Origin: Gymnorhina tibicen
Taxonomy: Eukaryota; Chordata; Aves; Passeriformes; Artamidae
Direction: 5' to 3'
Length of the DNA: 64,000 bases
Assembly: GCA_013399875.1 (NCBI GenBank)
Contig: VXAZ01002125.1
Location: 1-64,000 of the forward strand
Shown: piece after piece, positions 63,501 through 64,000 of the stretch
Numbering within the stretch: position 1 is the first letter of the stretch
Layout of the letters: each line of letters begins with the position of its first letter
Made by a program: the position numbers and the translations under genes
The notes under the pieces: model-generated
Database searches by the model: none
What the model was told of the DNA's origin: nothing
Seen by the model: the letters and a program-made list of their open reading frames with translations, nothing else

Positions 63501-63627
63501 TATTTTTCAGATTGTGCAGGAGTCTCCGTTCCTGACAATGGATCTCTTGGAGTCTTGTTTCCCTTATGTCTTGCTGAGAAATGCATACCATGCTGTCTAC
63601 AAACAAAGTGTTACATCCTCTGCCTAA
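3432..63627 (+). CDS. NCKAP1: NCKAP1 (Nap1/HEM2), WAVE regulatory complex subunit; complete, 31 coding exons
   Basis: Joined coding exons: 3432-3539, 15397-15507, 25382-25474, 25673-25729, 26706-26848, 26935-27025, 29051-29188, 29856-29904, 30374-30530, 31110-31166, 31707-31803, 32031-32137, 33244-33376, 34643-34724, 35126-35184, 35768-35913, 37123-37255, 38903-39022, 39281-39420, 40596-40727, 43086-43304, 43663-43793, 44203-44300, 48613-48706, 49307-49389, 49840-49920, 54384-54477, 56044-56160, 59863-59972, 62829-62918, 63511-63627. They give 1,128 codons and a TAA stop, with GT-AG introns throughout. The N-terminus [20 protein letters not shown] and the C-terminus ending in SVTSSA match NCKAP1 rather than the blood-cell paralogue NCKAP1L, as I recall both. 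Known role: with CYFIP1/2 it forms the platform that holds WAVE inactive until Rac binds, then allows Arp2/3 activation at lamellipodia. The protein is all-helical and cytosolic; I see no signal peptide or catalytic motif. A lysine-rich stretch lies near residues 642-662. Start chosen because no other ATG lies between 3160 and 3432 and the context has A at -3. Confidence 0.98.
4228..4350. repeat. 123-bp direct duplication, copy A
   Basis: Identical by inspection to 5410-5532. The first half (4232-4288) is an antisense CR1 3'-end fragment; the rest is unique intron sequence ending CGTCTGAAAG. Flanks on either side of the two copies do not match. Confidence 0.95.
4232..4288 (-). mobile_element. 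CR1 LINE 3'-end fragment, antisense
   Basis: The plus strand reads 'TGACTTGGGTTGGAAGGGGA' and then 'CACCTAGTTCCAACCCCTGC', the antisense of the CR1 terminal region. Only about 57 bp is present. Confidence 0.75.
5410..5532. repeat. 123-bp direct duplication, copy B
   Basis: Second copy of 4228-4350, 1,182 bp downstream and in the same orientation, with no difference seen. It includes the same antisense CR1 fragment at 5414-5470. Confidence 0.95.
5414..5470 (-). mobile_element. CR1 LINE 3'-end fragment inside duplication copy B
   Basis: Same 57-bp antisense CR1 piece as at 4232-4288. It arose by the local duplication and not by a separate insertion. Confidence 0.75.
8580..9110 (+). mobile_element. 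Possible ancient CR1-like remnant
   Basis: Segments such as 'CATCAACAACCTAGATGACG' and 'ATATCAAGCCTGGAGAAAAT' resemble the end of the CR1 reverse transcriptase region, but the sequence is heavily diverged and the limits are guesses. Confidence 0.3.
15397..15507 (+). CDS. NCKAP1: NCKAP1 exon 2
   Basis: Residues 37-73, starting ACGDPKAK and ending ETRNNN. Acceptor TTATAG, donor GTAAGT. Both boundaries are phase 0. It sits between the two longest introns of the gene. Confidence 0.97.
18127..18144. repeat. (GATA)n microsatellite
   Basis: Four GATA units directly before the LTR-like sequence. Confidence 0.9.
18151..18350. mobile_element. Degraded endogenous retrovirus LTR fragment
   Basis: Begins TGTCACGGTTTGACACTG and continues with blocks (AAGCACCCACGAAAAACTG, TGAGATAAGGATCAGG, TTTTAAGGCAAAACAGGTT) that I recognise from a common passerine LTR family. 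It may reach about 18670. Orientation and right end are not clear. Confidence 0.6.
23767..23800. repeat. Perfect 12-bp inverted repeat
   Basis: TTAAAGCTATAC and its exact reverse complement GTATAGCTTTAA are separated by 10 nt; it could form a hairpin in the intron 2 transcript. Confidence 0.9.
25382..25474 (+). CDS. NCKAP1: NCKAP1 exon 3
   Basis: Residues 74-104, starting [10 protein letters not shown]. Acceptor after a CTCTTTTAG tract, donor GTAAGG. Phase 0 at both ends. Confidence 0.97.
25673..25729 (+). CDS. NCKAP1: NCKAP1 exon 4
   Basis: Residues 105-123 ([10 protein letters not shown]...). Only 57 nt. The acceptor is AAG rather than the preferred CAG/TAG, after a good T-rich tract; donor GTAAGT. 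Phase 0 at both ends, so skipping would keep the frame. Confidence 0.97.
26142..26185. repeat. C-rich then A-rich low-complexity tract
   Basis: Runs of C interrupted by T, followed by runs of A with CCCC interruptions. It explains the poly-proline and poly-glycine open frames seen on both strands here. Confidence 0.85.
26525..26574. repeat. Short tandem duplication, 29-bp spacing
   Basis: AATAAATTAAGGTTATACA at 26525 recurs at 26554. Confidence 0.9.
26706..26848 (+). CDS. NCKAP1: NCKAP1 exon 5
   Basis: Residues 124-170 plus two bases of Ser171. Begins [10 protein letters not shown]. Acceptor TCTAG, donor GTAAAA. The following intron is only 86 nt. Confidence 0.97.
26935..27025 (+). CDS. NCKAP1: NCKAP1 exon 6
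   Basis: Completes Ser171 and encodes residues 172-201 ([10 protein letters not shown]...). Acceptor TTTTAG, donor GTATGT. Confidence 0.97.
27026..29050 (+). other. NCKAP1: NCKAP1 intron 6
   Basis: 2.0 kb without any repeat or gene that I recognise. Confidence 0.7.
29051..29188 (+). CDS. NCKAP1: NCKAP1 exon 7
   Basis: Residues 202-247 ([10 protein letters not shown]...). Acceptor TTTCTAG, donor GTATGG; phase 0 at both ends. Confidence 0.97.
29856..29904 (+). CDS. NCKAP1: NCKAP1 exon 8
   Basis: 49 nt, residues 248-263 ([16 protein letters not shown]) plus the first base of Phe264. Acceptor AACAG, donor GTGAGT. It is the smallest exon and too short to stand out as an open frame; it was found from the protein continuity between exons 7 and 9. 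Confidence 0.96.
30197..30231. repeat. Perfect 12-bp inverted repeat in intron 8
   Basis: AAAAATACCTCC and GGAGGTATTTTT separated by 11 nt. Confidence 0.9.
30374..30530 (+). CDS. NCKAP1: NCKAP1 exon 9
   Basis: Completes Phe264 and encodes residues 265-315 plus two bases of Gly316. The acceptor is AAG after a weak tract (ACTTTTGAAG); donor GTAAGT. Confidence 0.96.
31110..31166 (+). CDS. NCKAP1: NCKAP1 exon 10
   Basis: 57 nt. Completes Gly316, encodes residues 317-334 ([10 protein letters not shown]...) and two bases of Ala335. Acceptor TTGTAG, donor GTAAGT. Confidence 0.96.
31607..31654. repeat. Perfect 24-bp tandem duplication
   Basis: GCTTGGTCTTAAATGCTTTT plus GAAA occurs twice head to tail, ending about 50 nt before exon 11. 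Confidence 0.95.
31707..31803 (+). CDS. NCKAP1: NCKAP1 exon 11
   Basis: Completes Ala335 and encodes residues 336-367 ([10 protein letters not shown]...). Acceptor ATGCAG, donor GTAATG. A perfect 24-bp tandem duplication lies about 50 nt upstream in intron 10. Confidence 0.97.
32031..32137 (+). CDS. NCKAP1: NCKAP1 exon 12
   Basis: Residues 368-402 ([10 protein letters not shown]...) plus two bases of Lys403. Acceptor TTTTTCAG, donor GTATGT. Confidence 0.97.
33244..33376 (+). CDS. NCKAP1: NCKAP1 exon 13
   Basis: Completes Lys403 and encodes residues 404-447 ([10 protein letters not shown]...). Acceptor TGCCTAG, donor GTATGG. Confidence 0.97.
33551..33803 (-). mobile_element. CR1 LINE, 3' end, antisense (intron 13)
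   Basis: The plus strand begins ATAGAATCAGAG and contains 'TGAGTTGGAAGGGACCCACG', 'CTGGCCCTGCACAGGACACC' and 'CCTAATATCCAACCTAAACC', all antisense CR1. About 250 bp. Confidence 0.9.
34607..34630. repeat. (TAA)6(CAA)2 microsatellite at the exon 14 acceptor
   Basis: Trinucleotide array ending 12 nt before exon 14, replacing most of the expected pyrimidine tract. Confidence 0.95.
34643..34724 (+). CDS. NCKAP1: NCKAP1 exon 14
   Basis: Residues 448-474 ([10 protein letters not shown]...) plus one base of Val475. The acceptor follows a (TAA)6(CAA)2 microsatellite with only a short TTTATTTT tract before the AG; donor GTAAGT. Confidence 0.96.
35126..35184 (+). CDS. NCKAP1: NCKAP1 exon 15
   Basis: 59 nt. 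Completes Val475 and encodes residues 476-494 ([10 protein letters not shown]...). Acceptor ATACAG, donor GTAAGA. Confidence 0.96.
35768..35913 (+). CDS. NCKAP1: NCKAP1 exon 16
   Basis: Residues 495-542 ([10 protein letters not shown]...) plus two bases of Cys543. Acceptor TTCCAG, donor GTATGC. The intron 16 foldback element starts only about 90 nt after this donor. Confidence 0.97.
36003..36114 (+). repeat. Left inverted arm of the foldback element
   Basis: Pairs with 36583-36694. It is also repeated directly 130 bp downstream. Confidence 0.9.
36133..36243 (+). repeat. Second, diverged direct copy of the left arm
   Basis: Same order of motifs as the left arm (GTCTTGGGGATGG, TTATCCCATACCATTTTTGG, TTTGTGCCCAGG, CATCCTCCCTGG), shifted by 130 bp, with more differences than there are between the two outer arms. 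Confidence 0.9.
36583..36694 (-). repeat. Right inverted arm of the foldback element
   Basis: Reverse complement of 36003-36114. Confidence 0.9.
37123..37255 (+). CDS. NCKAP1: NCKAP1 exon 17
   Basis: Completes Cys543 and encodes residues 544-587 ([10 protein letters not shown]...). Acceptor CTGTTCAG, donor GTAATT. Confidence 0.97.
37256..38902 (+). other. NCKAP1: NCKAP1 intron 17
   Basis: 1.6 kb, AT-rich. No repeat or gene recognised. Confidence 0.7.
38903..39022 (+). CDS. NCKAP1: NCKAP1 exon 18
   Basis: Residues 588-627 ([10 protein letters not shown]...). Acceptor TTTAATAG, donor GTGAGT; phase 0 at both ends. Confidence 0.97.
39281..39420 (+). CDS. NCKAP1: NCKAP1 exon 19
   Basis: Residues 628-673 plus two bases of Asn674. 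Encodes the lysine-rich, low-complexity stretch ([17 protein letters not shown]) that stands out from the otherwise hydrophobic helical protein and is probably a flexible surface loop. Acceptor TATTAG, donor GTAAGC. Confidence 0.97.
40596..40727 (+). CDS. NCKAP1: NCKAP1 exon 20
   Basis: Completes Asn674 and encodes residues 675-717 ([10 protein letters not shown]...) plus two bases of Lys718. The acceptor is AAG (CTTAAAG); donor GTAAGA. Confidence 0.97.
42847..42987 (+). mobile_element. CR1 LINE, 3' end (intron 20)
   Basis: Sense orientation: 'GAGCAACCTGTTTAGTGGAA', then a diverged 'TCCCGGCCCATGGCGGGG' block, ending CCATTCTATGATTCTAC. Confidence 0.9.
43086..43304 (+). CDS. NCKAP1: NCKAP1 exon 21
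   Basis: Completes Lys718 and encodes residues 719-790 ([10 protein letters not shown]...) plus two bases of Trp791. The longest coding exon. The acceptor is AAG (TCTAAAAG); donor GTAAGT. A CR1 3' end lies about 100 nt upstream. Confidence 0.97.
43663..43793 (+). CDS. NCKAP1: NCKAP1 exon 22
   Basis: Completes Trp791 and encodes residues 792-834 ([10 protein letters not shown]...) plus one base of Glu835. The acceptor is AAG (CTGATAAG); donor GTAAAC. Confidence 0.97.
44203..44300 (+). CDS. NCKAP1: NCKAP1 exon 23
   Basis: Completes Glu835 and encodes residues 836-867 ([10 protein letters not shown]...). Acceptor TTTCTCAG, donor GTAACC. Confidence 0.97.
44810..44870. repeat. Tandem duplication, 39-bp spacing
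   Basis: ACAGTAACCATTTATTATAA followed by AT occurs at 44810 and again at 44849. Confidence 0.9.
46452..46918 (-). mobile_element. Solo LTR of an endogenous retrovirus, antisense (intron 23)
   Basis: 467 bp with inverted ends TGTTGCCT...AGGCATCA (one mismatch) and a 4-bp direct repeat GAAG on each side (46448-46451, 46919-46922). Read on the minus strand, it has a TATAAAA (46582-46588) and, about 60 nt on, an AATAAA (46520-46525) in the order expected for U3-R. There is no internal retroviral sequence, so it is a solo LTR. A 4-bp duplication suggests a gamma-like (class I) source. Confidence 0.7.
48613..48706 (+). CDS. NCKAP1: NCKAP1 exon 24
   Basis: Residues 868-898 ([10 protein letters not shown]...) plus the first base of Ser899. 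The frame requires the donor GTAGGT at 48707. A second donor, GTAACT, lies 4 nt downstream and fits the splice consensus at least as well (TAG before GT); using it would insert four bases and give a stop within four codons. See findings. Confidence 0.95.
49307..49389 (+). CDS. NCKAP1: NCKAP1 exon 25
   Basis: Completes Ser899 and encodes residues 900-926 ([10 protein letters not shown]...). Acceptor TTTTCAG, donor GTAAGA. Confidence 0.96.
49840..49920 (+). CDS. NCKAP1: NCKAP1 exon 26
   Basis: Residues 927-953 ([10 protein letters not shown]...). Acceptor TCTCTTAG, donor GTAATT; phase 0 at both ends. Confidence 0.96.
50966..51725 (-). mobile_element. Putative endogenous retrovirus LTR (intron 26)
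   Basis: About 760 bp with inverted ends TGTTGT...ACAACA. The internal blocks ('AAGATCCATCACCAATTGCC', 'CAGAGTCCACAGTCACTGGG') look like a passerine LTR family. No clean target-site duplication was found, so the ends are uncertain. The minus orientation is inferred from a degenerate polyadenylation signal near the low-coordinate end. Confidence 0.5.
51657..51683. repeat. Perfect 11-bp GC-rich hairpin
   Basis: GCTGAGGCCTG, a 5-nt loop, then CAGGCCTCAGC; it lies near the end of the putative LTR. Confidence 0.95.
53163..53440 (+). mobile_element. CR1 LINE, 3' end (intron 26)
   Basis: 'AAGGGGGAATGGCTTTAAGA', 'GGTGGTGAGGCCCTGGCACA' and 'GTCCCTGCCCATGGCAGGGG', ending GGGATTCTATGATTCT. It is the best-preserved sense CR1 copy here. 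Confidence 0.92.
54384..54477 (+). CDS. NCKAP1: NCKAP1 exon 27
   Basis: Residues 954-984 ([10 protein letters not shown]...) plus one base of Glu985. Acceptor GTCCTCAG, donor GTAAGA. Confidence 0.97.
54478..56043 (+). other. NCKAP1: NCKAP1 intron 27
   Basis: 1.6 kb, AT-rich, nothing recognised. Confidence 0.7.
56044..56160 (+). CDS. NCKAP1: NCKAP1 exon 28
   Basis: Completes Glu985 and encodes residues 986-1023 ([10 protein letters not shown]...) plus one base of Gly1024. Includes the most hydrophobic helix of the C-terminal part ([15 protein letters not shown]). Acceptor GGTTTTAG, donor GTAATG. Confidence 0.97.
56161..59862 (+). other. NCKAP1: NCKAP1 intron 28 (3.7 kb)
   Basis: Mostly AT-rich unique sequence, with one possible old CR1 stretch at about 58790-59190. 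Confidence 0.7.
58790..59190 (+). mobile_element. Possible ancient CR1-like remnant
   Basis: 'TTCACAGACGATCTGGATGG' followed by 'GGGGCTGAAGAG' resembles the end of the CR1 reverse transcriptase region. Strongly diverged; limits approximate. Confidence 0.35.
59863..59972 (+). CDS. NCKAP1: NCKAP1 exon 29
   Basis: Completes Gly1024 and encodes residues 1025-1060 ([10 protein letters not shown]...). Acceptor TTGTTTAG, donor GTATGT. Confidence 0.97.
61635..62142 (-). mobile_element. 3' LTR of a truncated endogenous retrovirus, antisense
   Basis: 508 bp bounded by TGCCT...AGGCA. On the minus strand it has TATAAAA (61782-61788) and then AATAAA (61712-61717). At its high-coordinate end it is preceded (in sense) by a purine-rich tract, the polypurine primer site expected directly before a 3' LTR. 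Open frames inside are incidental. Confidence 0.8.
62143..62290 (-). pseudogene. Endogenous retrovirus internal remnant: polypurine tract and env tail
   Basis: The polypurine tract (plus strand TTTCCCCCCTTTTTA, 62146-62160) is preceded in sense by about 130 bp whose minus-strand reading contains a hydrophobic, membrane-spanning-like segment and a short tail ending in a stop, consistent with the C-terminus of an env protein. Everything upstream in the provirus (gag, pol, most of env, 5' LTR) is missing, so it cannot make a functional product. The right limit is approximate. Confidence 0.6.
62829..62918 (+). CDS. NCKAP1: NCKAP1 exon 30
   Basis: Residues 1061-1090 ([10 protein letters not shown]...). 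Acceptor TTATGTAG, donor GTGAGC; phase 0 at both ends. A truncated endogenous retrovirus ends roughly 540 nt upstream. Confidence 0.97.
63511..63627 (+). CDS. NCKAP1: NCKAP1 exon 31 (last coding exon)
   Basis: Residues 1091-1128 ([10 protein letters not shown]...SVTSSA) followed by TAA at 63625-63627. Acceptor ATTTTTCAG. Confidence 0.97.
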
Positions 63628-64000
63628 GTATCTGCTTACTGAAGATAAGACATAGCGCGCATCTGTGTGGCCTCAGTTTTATCTGTAAACCGTGGAGCTA
63701 TTTTACTTTATGGCCTGACGAACAGTTTTGTGAATTATAAACTTTTTCCATAAAGTTGTATTCCTAAACAGTGGTTTCTTAATATGGTTGTACTACAATA
63801 TAAGCTTGGTTGATTTTAGGTTGCACATTCATCATTCATTGAAAAATTTTTTTCTCATTCCTTTTTTTTAACTTTAAAGCATCAGTTATGTTTTAAAAAT
63901 ACTACTTCTGCTATATGTTTTTTGATATTGATCATGGAAAACAAAAATTGCTTGTTTATTTCCCAGAAAAAAATGTATGTAGTGATTATTTTAGATAGAG
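63628..64000 (+). other. NCKAP1: NCKAP1 3' UTR, start only
   Basis: AT-rich sequence after the stop codon. No AATAAA or ATTAAA was seen up to the window end; only a CATAAA variant at 63749-63754, which I would not rely on. The transcript probably continues beyond the window, so its true end is not visible. Confidence 0.7.

Overview
This 64 kb window is vertebrate nuclear DNA, almost certainly from a bird. The interspersed repeats are dominated by CR1 LINE 3' ends (the ATTCTATGATTCT-type tail and the 'CCCTGCCCATGGCAGGG' block), and several LTRs look like those of passerine endogenous retroviruses. A songbird is my best guess; the family-level calls rest on memory of consensus sequences, not on a search.

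One gene fills the window: NCKAP1 (Nck-associated protein 1, Nap1/HEM2), on the + strand from a CpG-island promoter at about 3.2 kb to a stop codon at 63627. I could place all 31 coding exons. Every intron is GT-AG, every phase closes, and the joined reading frame is 1,128 codons, the length I know for vertebrate NCKAP1, with no frameshift or in-frame stop. The product is the large helical scaffold of the WAVE regulatory complex, which links Rac signalling to Arp2/3-driven actin assembly.

Layout: 1-3180 is intergenic, with three CR1 pieces, the last of which abuts the CpG island. 3180-3940 is the promoter, 5' UTR, exon 1 and the start of intron 1. Introns 1 and 2 (11.9 and 9.9 kb) hold a perfect 123-bp direct duplication, old CR1-like sequence and a degraded LTR. 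Exons 3-23 are packed into 25.4-44.3 kb. Intron 16 in this stretch carries a GC-rich foldback element with inverted arms of about 112 bp. Exons 24-31 are spread over 48.6-63.6 kb, with solo LTRs in introns 23 and 26, CR1 copies in introns 26 and 28, and a 5'-truncated provirus remnant in intron 29. The 3' UTR begins at 63628 and runs off the window.

No second protein-coding gene, tRNA, rRNA or other recognisable RNA gene was found. The most unusual points are the foldback element in intron 16, a 4-nt tandem splice donor at exon 24 whose downstream choice would create an immediate stop codon, and the identical duplication in intron 1.
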